64,000 nucleotides of DNA from an uncultured Opitutales bacterium (GTDB taxonomy: Bacteria > Verrucomicrobiota > Verrucomicrobiia > Opitutales > Seribacteraceae). The stretch is from NCBI GenBank assembly GCA_943789375.1, contig CALSTX010000010.1, positions 267,435-331,434 of the forward strand, read 5' to 3'. The position numbers and the translations under genes are program-made. Under the pieces are notes generated by a model. It had not been told where the DNA came from, searched no databases, and was given only the letters and a program-made list of their open reading frames with translations. Positions 45,901-54,841 of the stretch are shown one piece after another (position 1 is the first letter of the stretch; every line of letters starts with the position of its first letter).

Positions 45901-48164
45901 CCGAAAGTGTTGTTTTTGAGCAATTTAATATACGTGCCCTAGTAAACAGTAACCAAGATGGATATGGGGACAATTGGGATATTATGCAATTTAACTCGCA
46001 CGAGTCATTTCCAACCCCCAAGCTTCATAATTACCAAGGTCAAAGTGTGTTTTTCTTTGCAGGAAAAAATCGAACAGTTGAAAAATACCCAAATTTCTAT
46101 GACCTGGACTTGTCTCCCCTTTCTCCCACACTTGTGTATGTGGACCCTGATTTAGGGGTAATGCCCAGAGTTAAGGCATTTGATAGCTATGTTGGTTTTT
46201 TTCATGATTACGATGACTTAAGCCCAATGAAAGCAGAGAAAAATGCAATTATGTTTGAAGTACCAAAATCTCCGTTACTATCGATACTACAATTTCGCCA
46301 TGCGAATTTGAATAATTACTCTCACGGGCCATCGTATGCTTTCGGAAATTCTTACGCTTCTACTCAAGTTCCTCGTTACCAAACATGGGGAAAAATGAAA
46401 GCTTTTGATGAAGTCCCAGTTTTTGGATCGATGAATGTTATGGAAAATATAGAAATTGCCAAAACTTGGATGAAAGACGGTGCAACTTATAATGTCTTTC
46501 CATGGTCCAATAAAGAGATTTCATACGATGACCCCATAAGAGATACCTATGTTGGTAAAGACCATCAAAACGTAACTTTAGATCATAGTTTTTATCTTAA
46601 TTATGCTTTATTAGATGGATACTTTATGTCTGGACTAGGGATTGGTTCTAAGTGGGATGAAGAAGAGCCTAATTCCTTTGAACCGGGCAACCGGTATTTA
46701 CCATACCGAAACCCTCGGCTTATTCCTTTCCTTAGATATAGTGAGCGACAAATTACTAGTTATGCTGATAAAAATAAAGGAATTGCTGCGTCTGGTTCAG
46801 ACTCAGATTATCGTTTTCAAACTTTAGCTGGGGATCTCTTGGTTCATGGCCAATTCAATGTTAATTCTACATCTGTAGATGCTTGGGCTAGTCACATATC
46901 AGCTTTGAGAGGCCAAGCCATCCAGGGAACTGTAGTCGGACCGGAAGAAACTCCCGTGCCGCGATTCCTCGAATATAAAAGTACAACAAGTAATTCTTGG
47001 AATACATTGCGTAAATTAAGCGATCAAGAAATTAATATATTGGCGAATAAAATAGTGGAGCAAGTTAAGCTGAGGGGGCCTTTTTTATCTTATTCTGATT
47101 TTGCGAATCGTCGCCTTCAAGGCATGAAGATTAATCTGTTCATCTTTCCTCTTGAAAAGTGGGCAAACCAAAAAGAGACAGAAACTATAGCTTCAAGCCT
47201 CGGATTGAGAGGTGCCATCCAAGCAGCGGTAGCGGAATCTAGTTTAAATCATGGTGGGTTGAGCAATAAGTCAACTGATTCTTTTGCACCTATAATCCCA
47301 AGTGAAAGGTTTTTGGGAAATAATCCAGCTAGTTCCTCCCCTCCATTGGTATCTGAAATGAATTTTGTTCCTTTTGCATTTGGGACCCACGCGGTTTCTC
47401 AAGAGAAATTTAGCTATCCAGGCATTGAACAAAAATGGGGTAAAGGTGTAAGTTTAGACAAGCAAGTGCCCATCAAGCTATATTCCCAATCAGCAGGAAA
47501 AACATTGGAAGTGAAAAGGGTATATTTAAATTACTCTGATACATTTTCATACGGAGAGGCACCCGAAAATTTACTTGCGGTTGAAAATGTGGCGACAGGT
47601 GCAAACAAACCAGGATGGATTATGCAATCTGATATCCTCAGCCCTTTGGCGCCGGTGACTTCAGTCCGATCTGATACATTTGTGATCCGTGTTATGGGAG
47701 AGACCATGGATGGAGCTCGAAGCAGGGATGTAAGCAGTGAAAGGGATTCTCCCACAACTACGTCAAAAGCATGGATTGAGCTAACCGTTCAGAGGGTCCC
47801 AGATTATGTTAAATCCGACCTAGATAATCCCCATCATCGCCCCCATGAGCCTTTTGAGGACAGAAATTTCAATGGGTATTGGGACCCAGAGATAAAGGAG
47901 CATTGGATTGATTTGAATCAAGATAGCGTTACGAGAACTAGAGATGGAACCACTCAGCAAAAAACAGATGCCTATCCTAATTTAGCCGGAGATAATCCTA
48001 CTTTTGCGGATGGGCTTGAATCTGATTTGCCACTCACCAAAGATCCTGATGAGGAAGACGCGACCAATAATTCTGTTACGGTATCTAGGATGGGTATAAA
48101 TCAAAGATTTGGTCGAAAATTTAAAATTATAAAATTTCGATGGTTGAAAGCCCAAGATGTTTAA
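42987..48164 (+). CDS. Verru_Chthon cassette protein A-like giant surface/secretion protein
   Basis: A 1725-residue protein with one N-terminal membrane segment (about 15-42, GFALVLALALLSLVFLLVIS) that resembles the PilX/GspK-type start of secretion-associated minor pseudopilins. The next part, ARMGMKVAIGEIQKHLGPDM, and overall layout match the Verru_Chthon cassette protein A family, which pairs with prepilin-like proteins B, C and D. The bulk is polar and asparagine/serine rich. Calcium-binding-like runs such as DKNGNGIQDPGE (about residue 710) and DRNFNGYWDPE (near the end) are present. No enzyme motif is recognised. It is followed by a secreted 276-residue protein. Confidence 0.75.
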   Translation: MFESNPLYSQKCKKQGFALVLALALLSLVFLLVISLVNLVSTDLSLVEARKEKILAQVHARMGMKVAIGEIQKHLGPDMRISGTADLLDERIESGRNFLDQAYEEDQISQTGVDLNEDGKIDALPFGQRYWTGVWKQRGRDRGVDQNKLGAKPLPENLDTGDKYPEEKNSDPMTSSEFDPHPAIEIAWLVSGNEGFSHKMYFGNGPNQLAEFVEIPDGNIWDPDQPDNGRGFIKGGVYGSAENPWEDYANSLLNSSSSPVLRGLNNNLPGYNHPLYDLPDPETSEDVEWILKAPLMKEGYDPKNPEKWEDFLGAEPVKVRKTRIQNNQKENQESKYGAYAYWVGDEGVKANMTIFNPNKKSADLDQKKDNLSVATEPNLAFAYEGSGSSNDLKSGFGLEWDAEFSDAKRSNIFSLGMLANEVAESTSIKPHYHSLTTDSFGVLSDVRTGGLKRDLSSAFANEDDWGNLADISDAWADDFSNYIYKQRIYYQKSVPLQINAILNDWRTSSSDQLMLEEHALLAGPRWSTLGAFHNLYLASNYGDIHPTDFPRIVGDNNVLFNHLLPFGVKPNSPGNSPSITKSSELRKYFNYFKGLETRPEPKNHPIHPVLVEVKYSQHPIFEESQLGLAIYPSVAFWNPYDVPISSKDLFIEIPLTVRLEALNAKHFDYYRKWFMSIVDIDLFEQENPNVDPNRPRPPIPKVPTFDDKNGNGIQDPGERSFPPSNTRPGGNGGPVLVPPQLENFYRFFGSPPFDIPVEFADGLPKYGDFVGDKLGKKINVTFLLSSNSDNLSTYGNRHLLLRIPNFQLEAGEKAHFTVGTKQTIQNAPLPASGETKFLEVELTKLISGVEDTPALLLSGSSITPFSDPIAIHDTFGDINGVHPNSTETFNSTGLKSQSSMLEQPKGITIYSETPKNVSYDNRKIIGKINKHFYLSSPAQNYYYENSDVLEIPNNQNLPGYGFILRFKFPAKSESVVFEQFNIRALVNSNQDGYGDNWDIMQFNSHESFPTPKLHNYQGQSVFFFAGKNRTVEKYPNFYDLDLSPLSPTLVYVDPDLGVMPRVKAFDSYVGFFHDYDDLSPMKAEKNAIMFEVPKSPLLSILQFRHANLNNYSHGPSYAFGNSYASTQVPRYQTWGKMKAFDEVPVFGSMNVMENIEIAKTWMKDGATYNVFPWSNKEISYDDPIRDTYVGKDHQNVTLDHSFYLNYALLDGYFMSGLGIGSKWDEEEPNSFEPGNRYLPYRNPRLIPFLRYSERQITSYADKNKGIAASGSDSDYRFQTLAGDLLVHGQFNVNSTSVDAWASHISALRGQAIQGTVVGPEETPVPRFLEYKSTTSNSWNTLRKLSDQEINILANKIVEQVKLRGPFLSYSDFANRRLQGMKINLFIFPLEKWANQKETETIASSLGLRGAIQAAVAESSLNHGGLSNKSTDSFAPIIPSERFLGNNPASSSPPLVSEMNFVPFAFGTHAVSQEKFSYPGIEQKWGKGVSLDKQVPIKLYSQSAGKTLEVKRVYLNYSDTFSYGEAPENLLAVENVATGANKPGWIMQSDILSPLAPVTSVRSDTFVIRVMGETMDGARSRDVSSERDSPTTTSKAWIELTVQRVPDYVKSDLDNPHHRPHEPFEDRNFNGYWDPEIKEHWIDLNQDSVTRTRDGTTQQKTDAYPNLAGDNPTFADGLESDLPLTKDPDEEDATNNSVTVSRMGINQRFGRKFKIIKFRWLKAQDV

Positions 48165-48195
48165 GAATTTCATTCTTATTTATTAAACTATTAAA

Positions 48196-49026
48196 ATGCG
48201 AAATCTTGTTGTTACTATTTTATTGTTGGTAATTTTAGCATCTCATACAGGTGCAGAAGAAACCGACCCTAATCCAAATCCGACGGCTTTATTTTCCGCG
48301 GTTTTTTGGGGGAAACCGACCACGCGATCATTATTATACGCCCCATGGGGCAATTTGAGTGAATTAAATTCTACAAAATCTCAGGTTCAAGTAGCATATG
48401 GCTCTTTATCCCGCAAGTGTGCTTATTACGGGGAAGGAAACATCGAGTTTCATCAGCAAAAATTGCTATCCGCACTCGAGATGGATTTGATAGAAGATAA
48501 TAATGCAGCAGAAAAAGCATCCTTTTTTCTAGAACTTCCTTTCTCAGCATCACCTGATACAACAAAAGAGTTTATTGCTCTTTTTTCTCCTTCGGATCAA
48601 AAGGGTAATTTTAATGGATACCTTGTACCATTTTCGCAAAACGAGATTCCTTGGGGTTCTTACAAAATATTTTCTCAATTTAAAGAGACTCTGTATATTA
48701 CGGCTGGTTCCAAAAAGTTTACTTTAGAATCAGGAAAGAACCTTATTCTTCAAAGTAAAGATTTTGAAGGGAAGAGTCGTGTAAAGATGTTGATTTATCG
48801 AAATATTAAAGGGAAATATATAGAATCGGGAGCCCAAAACTTTTCTGTTAACAACCGTCAGCGGGGCATTTTATTTTTAACAACCAAGAGAAAAAGACTC
48901 GAAGTTGTACCCCTGCTTGAATCAAAAGTACTTATTGAACAAGCTATTGGGTATGGACTGAAACCAAGGAGGACAACCTCTGATCAATTGAGCCAAGAGC
49001 CGCTTAATCCTGCTGATCAAATTTGA
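48196..49026 (+). CDS. Secreted protein of unknown function downstream of the Verru_Chthon A gene
   Basis: A 276-residue protein with a clean signal peptide (residues 1-20, VVTILLLVILASHTGAEE). The mature part is mixed alpha/beta in appearance, with a segment TALFSAVFWGKPTTRSLLYA near the N-terminus and alternating hydrophobic strands such as ETLYITAGSKKFTLES. No cysteine cluster, lipobox or known domain is seen. It starts 31 bases after the giant pseudopilin-like gene and is probably co-transcribed with it. By position it could be a surface or pilus-assembly accessory, but this is inference. Confidence 0.7.
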   Translation: MRNLVVTILLLVILASHTGAEETDPNPNPTALFSAVFWGKPTTRSLLYAPWGNLSELNSTKSQVQVAYGSLSRKCAYYGEGNIEFHQQKLLSALEMDLIEDNNAAEKASFFLELPFSASPDTTKEFIALFSPSDQKGNFNGYLVPFSQNEIPWGSYKIFSQFKETLYITAGSKKFTLESGKNLILQSKDFEGKSRVKMLIYRNIKGKYIESGAQNFSVNNRQRGILFLTTKRKRLEVVPLLESKVLIEQAIGYGLKPRRTTSDQLSQEPLNPADQI

Positions 49027-49051
49027 TATTAGCAGGTATCCCAAGGGCTAT

Positions 49052-49462
49052 TTATCCAAAAAGTAACTCGCCTGCGTCGCTAATTCTTCGATAATAACAT
49101 CCGCTTCTTGCTTTACCTTCTGAGTCTTTGGTGTGGCATGCACCTTTTCCTTTAGGAACCACACGATAAAGGATTGAGTTTTGTTCGCAGTTCACCCGAA
49201 TTTCTATAATTTCCAAGTAGTCCCCTGAGGTTTTACCTTTGATCCACAGTTCGTTTCGGCTTGTGCTCCAAAAGGTGGCCATTCTTTGTTTTTGAGCGGT
49301 TTCCAGGGCAAGTTTATTGGCATAGCCTACAATGAGCACTTCTCCAGTTTCATGATCTTGGGCAATGGCGGGTATAATATCTTCTTCGCAGGCTGCTACC
49401 TTTTTAAGCTTTGTAAAATCGAGATGTAATTCGGTGCCTTCTTCTAGATCGTGATGATTCAT
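49052..49462 (-). CDS. hisI: Phosphoribosyl-AMP cyclohydrolase
   Basis: Third step of histidine synthesis, opening the adenine ring of PR-AMP. The 136-residue protein carries MATFWSTSRNELWIKGKTSG, the hallmark of HisI, then VNCEQNSILYRVVPKGKGAC and the zinc-site cysteine/histidine pair in ACHTKDSEGKARSGCYYR. The HisE pyrophosphohydrolase domain is absent, so this is a single-function HisI. It is the last gene of a purM-punA-hisI run rather than part of a his operon. Confidence 0.94.
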   Translation of the reverse strand: MNHHDLEEGTELHLDFTKLKKVAACEEDIIPAIAQDHETGEVLIVGYANKLALETAQKQRMATFWSTSRNELWIKGKTSGDYLEIIEIRVNCEQNSILYRVVPKGKGACHTKDSEGKARSGCYYRRISDAGELLFG

Positions 49463-49486
49463 AGGTTATAAAACAATGCGTTTAAT

Positions 49487-50317
49487 TTAGAAATTAATAT
49501 CGTGCTTTTTTGATGTAAATTCGAGGATAACTTTTTTCATTTTAGGGAGTGCCCTGACAGATGCATCCTCAATGTCCTTGTGGCTGAGTGGGTGTGCTCC
49601 CCTGCCGGCCGCTAAATTGCTAATGCAGGAAAGTCCAACGACTTTCATTCCCAAAGCATTAGCGATCATTGCTTCTGGGGCGGTGGACATACCCACGGCA
49701 TCCGCCCCAAGATTGCCAAACGCTCTAATCTCGGCAGGAGTCTCAAATGCAGGGCCAGATAGGGCGAGATAACTACCCTTATGAATTTTGATTTGATGGG
49801 ATGATCCAATTTCAATGAGTTGGTCTTGAAGTGTGCGATCGTAAACTTCGGATTGATCGGGGAACCGGGGGATATGGGGGTGAAGTGTTGGACCAATTAA
49901 TGGATTTCCAGGCATGAAATTGAGGTGATCTTCTAGAACCATGAGATCTCCAACCTGAAAATCAGAAGAAATGCCCCCAGCTGCATTGGTTAGAAAAAGT
50001 ACTTTAGTTCCCAAAGCATAAGCGAGGAGAACAGGGAATTGAATGGGCTCCCACCCGGCTCCTTCATAGTAATGACGTCGGCCCTGAAAAATAAGAATTT
50101 TATGATCATTTTGCTCAACGAGCAAAAGTTTTCCTGCATGACCGGAAACTGTAGGCTTACTCATACCAGGAATATCAGAATAGGGGATGGTCTGTATGGT
50201 TGAAAATGCCTGGGTTACTTCTCCCCAACCAGACCCACAAATTAAGGAAGTCATTGGGTCAAAAGTACCCCATTCCTTGTGAATAAATCTTACGGCTTTT
50301 TCAATAGTTGCGTGCAT
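49487..50317 (-). CDS. punA: Purine nucleoside phosphorylase
   Basis: Cleaves purine (deoxy)nucleosides with phosphate for purine salvage. The 276-residue protein is of the trimeric PNP family: ICGSGWGEV for phosphate binding, GRRHYYEG at about residue 80, LFLTNAAGGIS at about 108, and MSTAPEAMIANALGMKVVGL at about 208, followed by SCISNLAAG. It lies 24 bases upstream of hisI and 18 downstream of purM on the same strand. The C-terminal end is of normal length. Confidence 0.93.
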   Translation of the reverse strand: MHATIEKAVRFIHKEWGTFDPMTSLICGSGWGEVTQAFSTIQTIPYSDIPGMSKPTVSGHAGKLLLVEQNDHKILIFQGRRHYYEGAGWEPIQFPVLLAYALGTKVLFLTNAAGGISSDFQVGDLMVLEDHLNFMPGNPLIGPTLHPHIPRFPDQSEVYDRTLQDQLIEIGSSHQIKIHKGSYLALSGPAFETPAEIRAFGNLGADAVGMSTAPEAMIANALGMKVVGLSCISNLAAGRGAHPLSHKDIEDASVRALPKMKKVILEFTSKKHDINF

Positions 50318-50335
50318 AAGGCATGCCCAGGATTT

Positions 50336-51526
50336 TCAGGAATATGCAAGGATGTTTCCCTTAACATCAATATCCAAATGGTTTTGATCATCCTTTAATT
50401 TACTTGGTTCAGTACGACCAATTTCCTGAGCTTCGATATCAAAAGACTTGGCAATACTTATGAGGGAATCAACCGCATCAGGTGTGCAGTATGCTTCGAA
50501 ACGATGGCCCATATTGTAGACTTGGTACATTTCTTGGTTCGTGGTGCCCGATACTTTTTGGATTTCTTTAAACAAAGCAGGGGGGGCAAATAAATTATCT
50601 TTAATGTGATGTACAGCATGCCCAAAGCGCATGCATTTTGTTTGGCCTCCTCCGGAACAATGGACAAGGCCCCGAACTTTACTGCCACCCATTTCATCCA
50701 TGATCGTTTTGGCAAGAGGTAGATATGTTCGAGTCGGGCTCAAGAGAGCCTTGCCTACCGTCAGGTTAGATCCAGGCAGTGAGTCCAGCATGCGATGGGG
50801 GCCACAGTAAATAAACTGGGGGTCGGTTACTGGATCGTAGGTTTCAGCGTAGTGTTCGAAATAATGTTTAGACAGCAGTTCGTGGCGTGCACTGGTGAGC
50901 CCATTACTGCCAATCCCACTATTTTCTTCAGCTTCATAAGATGCTTTTCCGGAAGATGAAAACCCAACAATGGAAAGACCAGGAACAATGTTTTGGTTAT
51001 CGATAACACCGTCTCTCCGGGCAATGGCAACCGCACAGGAATCAACTGCAACCGTTCCGGTAAGGTCTCCCACATCAGCAGTCTCCCCTCCCCCGCTTTC
51101 GACATTAATGCCAAGATCCCTCAGGGTTTGTAAAAATTCTTCTGTTCCTTCAATTAAAGAAGCGAGAGCTTCACCCGGGAAATTACGAGCATTTCGGTTC
51201 ACAGTACTTGACAGGACGATACGGTCCCAGATGCCCACGCATGCGAGGTCGTCCAGGTTCATAACAACACTGTCTTGGGCAATGCCATGAAAGACTGTTG
51301 GGTCCCCCGTTTCTTTATACCAAAGATATCCTAAAATGGACTTGGTGCCTGCTCCGTCGGAATGGATCACATTGCACAAGTTATCATTTCCGGTTAGTAA
51401 GTCGTTTGTGATTTTACAGAAAGCACCAGGGAAAAGGCCACGATCCATATGATCCACAACCTTATGTACTTCTTCTTTACTCGAAGAAACGCCGCGCTGG
51501 TTATATCTATTTTGAGATGAGTTCAT
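50336..51526 (-). CDS. purM: Phosphoribosylformylglycinamidine cyclo-ligase (AIR synthetase)
   Basis: Closes the imidazole ring in purine synthesis. The 396-residue protein is the longer AIRS type. Blocks visible are [91 protein letters not shown] followed by [12 protein letters not shown], and [14 protein letters not shown] near the end. Such long PurM forms are familiar from Bacteroidetes. It leads the purM-punA-hisI group. ATG start at 51526. Confidence 0.93.
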   Translation of the reverse strand: MNSSQNRYNQRGVSSSKEEVHKVVDHMDRGLFPGAFCKITNDLLTGNDNLCNVIHSDGAGTKSILGYLWYKETGDPTVFHGIAQDSVVMNLDDLACVGIWDRIVLSSTVNRNARNFPGEALASLIEGTEEFLQTLRDLGINVESGGGETADVGDLTGTVAVDSCAVAIARRDGVIDNQNIVPGLSIVGFSSSGKASYEAEENSGIGSNGLTSARHELLSKHYFEHYAETYDPVTDPQFIYCGPHRMLDSLPGSNLTVGKALLSPTRTYLPLAKTIMDEMGGSKVRGLVHCSGGGQTKCMRFGHAVHHIKDNLFAPPALFKEIQKVSGTTNQEMYQVYNMGHRFEAYCTPDAVDSLISIAKSFDIEAQEIGRTEPSKLKDDQNHLDIDVKGNILAYS

Positions 51527-51601
51527 TTAAAGTGGTGATATCTTAGTTGAAGGAAACTAAATACGATAGCAAATTGTAAAAAGTATCAAGTTTATCGTTT
51601 T

Positions 51602-52429
51602 ATGAAAACACAAAGCTATACATCGACTTATTCTTTTCGAAGAAAGTCGGAGAAATACTGGCTCAAAAACGAGTCAATCAATAGTTTATTTTGGGAGTTT
51701 ACCAAAAATAAAAAAAGTTCTTCTACACCGAAATGGATGGGTAATATTTTTCAAAATCATACCCTAAGCTGTAGTGCATTGATTTCAGATGCTTGTTATC
51801 TTTTTCTTTCTATGGGTCTGCCAACAGCCACGATCCATTTGGCAAAATATTTGGTTCGAAAAAAAACAAAACTTAAAGGAATTTTCGGGCCAACAGCGGA
51901 AGTGGAATCCTTCTTGAAAGAATGGGAAAAACTGAACCCCAATATACATACTTCCTTTGATAAAAGTTTTTATATTTTTGAATCCCTGAATAAGCGTTGT
52001 TTTCCCGCAGATCATACCTCTTTAATCACGGCCACTGATAAGGAGTGGCCGCGGGTATCGCTTTGGGCAAAAGCTTTCGCTGCTGAATCCTCGCCCAAGC
52101 TAGATCCGTATAAATCTGTCCAATTAGCCAAAGATATGCTGAAAAAAGGATGCCTTTATTTATGTAAAGATAAAAAAGGGCAAACCAAAGGTATGGGTGG
52201 GTTTGGAAGGCATACGCCAAACTCTTTAGTGATTAATATGATATATGTTAACCCGGATGATAGAGGAAAGGGGATTGGCGAGGCTTTGGTTAGAAACATG
52301 ATCGATTCGGTCCGTATGCATGGTTACCGTCGCTGTCTTTTGTTTAGCGACTACCTGAAGAGTGATAATTTGTATCGGAAGATGGGTTTAAAGGAAATAG
52401 GAATTCTTATTGAAAAATCGATCTCTTAA
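51602..52429 (+). CDS. GNAT family N-acetyltransferase
   Basis: A 275-residue protein whose C-terminal 90 residues are a GNAT acetyltransferase: NMIYVNPDDRGKGIGEALVR holds the acetyl-CoA binding motif R-G-K-G-I-G, and DYLKSDNLYRKMGLKEIG matches the usual end. The N-terminal 180 residues are alpha-helical in appearance with no recognised domain; it resembles two-part GNAT proteins with a degenerate first half. The substrate is unknown. The gene is divergent from purM and converges with xseA, with stops 6 bases apart. Confidence 0.82.
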   Translation: MKTQSYTSTYSFRRKSEKYWLKNESINSLFWEFTKNKKSSSTPKWMGNIFQNHTLSCSALISDACYLFLSMGLPTATIHLAKYLVRKKTKLKGIFGPTAEVESFLKEWEKLNPNIHTSFDKSFYIFESLNKRCFPADHTSLITATDKEWPRVSLWAKAFAAESSPKLDPYKSVQLAKDMLKKGCLYLCKDKKGQTKGMGGFGRHTPNSLVINMIYVNPDDRGKGIGEALVRNMIDSVRMHGYRRCLLFSDYLKSDNLYRKMGLKEIGILIEKSIS

Positions 52430-52435
52430 GTAAAC

Positions 52436-53653
52436 TCAATTCTCAACTTTCAGGCCTTTTGTACCATCCTTAAAGGTTGCTTGCACATGGGAACCAGGCA
52501 GGAGCATTTTGGAAGAACTCAGAATTTTTCCGTCTTTATCCTTAAAAAAAGAAAATCCCTTTTGAAGAGATGACTGTAAACTGCAGTTTGTGAGACGATG
52601 CTCAAGGGATTGTAATTTGTCTGCTATTCTTTCCGTACGGTGACGAAGGGTTGTTCGTAACCGATTATCCCACTCATCTAGAAACTGGTGGTGCTTTTCA
52701 ATCTGAGCAATGGGCGAGCTCCGCTCAAGGCGAACTTGTAAAAGTTCAAGTTGATCTTTGTATTTCGATAAAATTGAGTGCGGTGCCTCCTCCAGGCGAA
52801 TGGTCATTTCCTGGATAAATTCCTGGTGACTTAAAAATTGCGAACTAATCCATTCTGCCGCACCTGATGGGGTTTCTGCCCTTAAGTCTGCTACAAAATC
52901 GGTTAAAACAAAATCAGTCTGGTGACCGATTGCAGAAATTGTGGGAATGTTACAATCGGCTACTGTTCGAACTACTTGTTCATCATTAAATGCCCAAAGG
53001 TCTTCAAGGGATCCACCACCCCGGGTAATAACAAGAAGCTCAAGCTCTGAAAAAGTTGATGCTTGCTGAACTGCTTTAATCAAAGAGGGAGGGGCATCTT
53101 TTCCCTGTACGCTGGAATGGAACAAATGAAGCTTTCCGCCCCAGTTGCGCCGCTTTAAAATACTTAAAAAGTCTTGGAGGGCAGCGCCGGTCGAAGAGGT
53201 GATAATCCCAATTTTTGTAGGTAATGGGGGCAGGCTTTTTTTGCGGGCTTCATCAAATAATCCTTCTTGCAACAGGTTTTCTTTGAGCTTCTCAAATCGT
53301 GCCCGAAGGCTGCCCAGTCCATCCTGCATCAAGTGGCGAACCCGAATTTGGTATTCTCCTCGCGGTTCATAAATGGTGATGTCACCAAAAGCCAGACATT
53401 CATCTCCTTCTTTTGGGAGATAGGCTAAGCCCATTGCATCCCCTCGAAATAAGACTGCTTTCAATTGGGCTTTTGAATCTTTAAGGATAAAGTAAAAGTG
53501 TCCACTAGAGTGTGCTCTTAGATTAGAAACTTCACCCCTTATCCAAACCTGACGAAAGTTTGTTTCTACGCACTTTTTAACTTCCTTGGTAACTTGGGTA
53601 ACACTGAAGATGGGAGAATCTTCATCTTCTTGCTGAAAGAGCTCAGTCTGCAT
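52436..53653 (-). CDS. xseA: Exodeoxyribonuclease VII large subunit
   Basis: Degrades single-stranded DNA into oligonucleotides, together with the small subunit XseB. The 405-residue protein has an N-terminal OB fold (IFSVTQVTKEVKKCVETNFR, then VWIRGEVSNLRAHSSGHFYF). The catalytic core has PTKIGIITSSTGAALQDFL, VITRGGGSLEDLWAFNDEQV and SAIGHQTDFVLTDFVADLRA. A helical C-terminal half follows. No xseB lies next to it. The ATG overlaps the end of the TVP38 gene by 11 bases, suggesting coupling. Confidence 0.94.
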   Translation of the reverse strand: MQTELFQQEDEDSPIFSVTQVTKEVKKCVETNFRQVWIRGEVSNLRAHSSGHFYFILKDSKAQLKAVLFRGDAMGLAYLPKEGDECLAFGDITIYEPRGEYQIRVRHLMQDGLGSLRARFEKLKENLLQEGLFDEARKKSLPPLPTKIGIITSSTGAALQDFLSILKRRNWGGKLHLFHSSVQGKDAPPSLIKAVQQASTFSELELLVITRGGGSLEDLWAFNDEQVVRTVADCNIPTISAIGHQTDFVLTDFVADLRAETPSGAAEWISSQFLSHQEFIQEMTIRLEEAPHSILSKYKDQLELLQVRLERSSPIAQIEKHHQFLDEWDNRLRTTLRHRTERIADKLQSLEHRLTNCSLQSSLQKGFSFFKDKDGKILSSSKMLLPGSHVQATFKDGTKGLKVEN

Positions 53654-54317
53654 TGCGGTGTTTTTTAAGCGACATTTTACCTAGAATAAGCATGATACCG
53701 ATCAGGCAAGAGCCGATCCATAAATACTGCCAATCTCCACTGAAAATTCCGGCAAATGCGAGAACATAACCGCAAGAGGTGACCCCAATGATTGGAACTG
53801 AAATGACAAGATATTGTAAAAATGGCATTTGCAAAATCCCTAACCCATAATTGGAAAAGATAAACGGTACACCAGGCGTAAGGCGAAGAATGAGGGCCCA
53901 TTGGATGAGGTTTGTTGGAGGCGTTGTGGGCAGAGTAAACTTGGTTTTCTCTAGGAGACCCTGCATGAGAGAACGAGCTGGACCTCTTGCCAACCAATAG
54001 GTCCAAGTTAAATTTACAGTCAGAGCCAGTAGGCAAAAAAAACAGGCTTCCCAAGGACCGTGTTGCTCTGCCCATAATCCTGCTAAGGTAAGGAGAGGTG
54101 CAACCGGCAGAATGAAGCCAGGAAGGATGGCAATCGATAAAAACAGAATAGGACCGTGATTAACTAAAATCTCCCGAAACTCATTCCAAAAAAAATACAG
54201 TTTTTCTTCAAGTTTTTCTCCCCCGAATGCGATTAACAGATAATAAGAGAGAAAAAGGAAGGCAAAACATCCAGCAATCCCAGAAATGAGCCACAAAATA
54301 GCCTTGCGGGTAATCAC
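53643..54317 (-). CDS. TVP38/TMEM64 (VTT domain) membrane protein
   Basis: A 224-residue inner-membrane protein with about five to six hydrophobic segments. The VTT/DedA-like signature is present: GFILPVAPLLTLAGLWAEQH in the first re-entrant region and LRLTPGVPFIFSNYGLGILQ in the second, with the conserved proline and arginine. Members are thought to be transporters or scramblases; function here is unknown. The start is a GTG at 54317. It is co-directional with xseA and preceded by a small membrane gene. Confidence 0.85.
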   Translation of the reverse strand: MITRKAILWLISGIAGCFAFLFLSYYLLIAFGGEKLEEKLYFFWNEFREILVNHGPILFLSIAILPGFILPVAPLLTLAGLWAEQHGPWEACFFCLLALTVNLTWTYWLARGPARSLMQGLLEKTKFTLPTTPPTNLIQWALILRLTPGVPFIFSNYGLGILQMPFLQYLVISVPIIGVTSCGYVLAFAGIFSGDWQYLWIGSCLIGIMLILGKMSLKKHRNAD

Positions 54318-54335
54318 AATGAAAAAGAAACGTGA

Positions 54336-54554
54336 CTAGGGTGTTTTTGTATTTTTACTTTGGTTGCTATCGGCCTCAGTAACTGTTTTTTGGTTACAAG
54401 TTGAATCGGATGGCTTGCATTTTTCACTTTCCATACATGTAACATAAGAATTGTAAAAAGGGATCAATAAAAAAACTGCCAGCGCAATTGCGAGAATCAG
54501 AACAAATAACTGGAAGCGACCAAAGCCGGCTTTTGGAGATTTTATATTCAACAT
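54336..54554 (-). CDS. Small single-pass membrane protein
   Basis: A 72-residue product with one membrane helix (about residues 13-33, FQLFVLILAIALAVFLLIPF) and a polar C-terminal tail containing three cysteines (C42, C48, C55) and many S/T/K residues. No family is recognised. It ends 19 bases before the start of the TVP38 gene on the same strand. The hydrophobic profile and unbroken, tightly packed frame argue for a real gene. Confidence 0.6.
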   Translation of the reverse strand: MLNIKSPKAGFGRFQLFVLILAIALAVFLLIPFYNSYVTCMESEKCKPSDSTCNQKTVTEADSNQSKNTKTP

Positions 54555-54609
54555 TTATCTAGTATGAGTCGACATTCCCAAGGGTACAAGATAAGAAAGC
54601 AAATTCTCT

Positions 54610-54783
54610 CTAACTCCTGACAATCCAAATCACAATTGCTGGCAAGGAGATGAAAATTAAGCCTACAATTCCCAGAATGATTTGATATTTAAAGGCTTTA
54701 TCTGTATTTTCCGGAGTGTTTGGTGAAGGAGGATTACCCCAATCGTCTTCGTTTGGGTCTTGCTCTTTGAAGTTGTTTTCCAT
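54610..54783 (-). CDS. Very small tail-anchored-like membrane protein
   Basis: A 57-residue frame from the ATG at 54783. It has an acidic, proline/asparagine-rich N-terminal half (KEQDPNEDDWGNPPSPNTPE) and a single C-terminal membrane helix (YQIILGIVGLIFISLPAIVI). The same frame is open far upstream to 55122 but that part is the antisense of tyrA. The layout looks like a genuine small membrane protein of unknown function. It is divergent from tyrA, with 58 bases between their starts. Confidence 0.5.
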   Translation of the reverse strand: MENNFKEQDPNEDDWGNPPSPNTPENTDKAFKYQIILGIVGLIFISLPAIVIWIVRS

Positions 54784-54841
54784 CAATGATCTACTAAACA
54801 AGTCTTTCCGAGTATTCAAAATTAAAACACCTACTTCTTTC

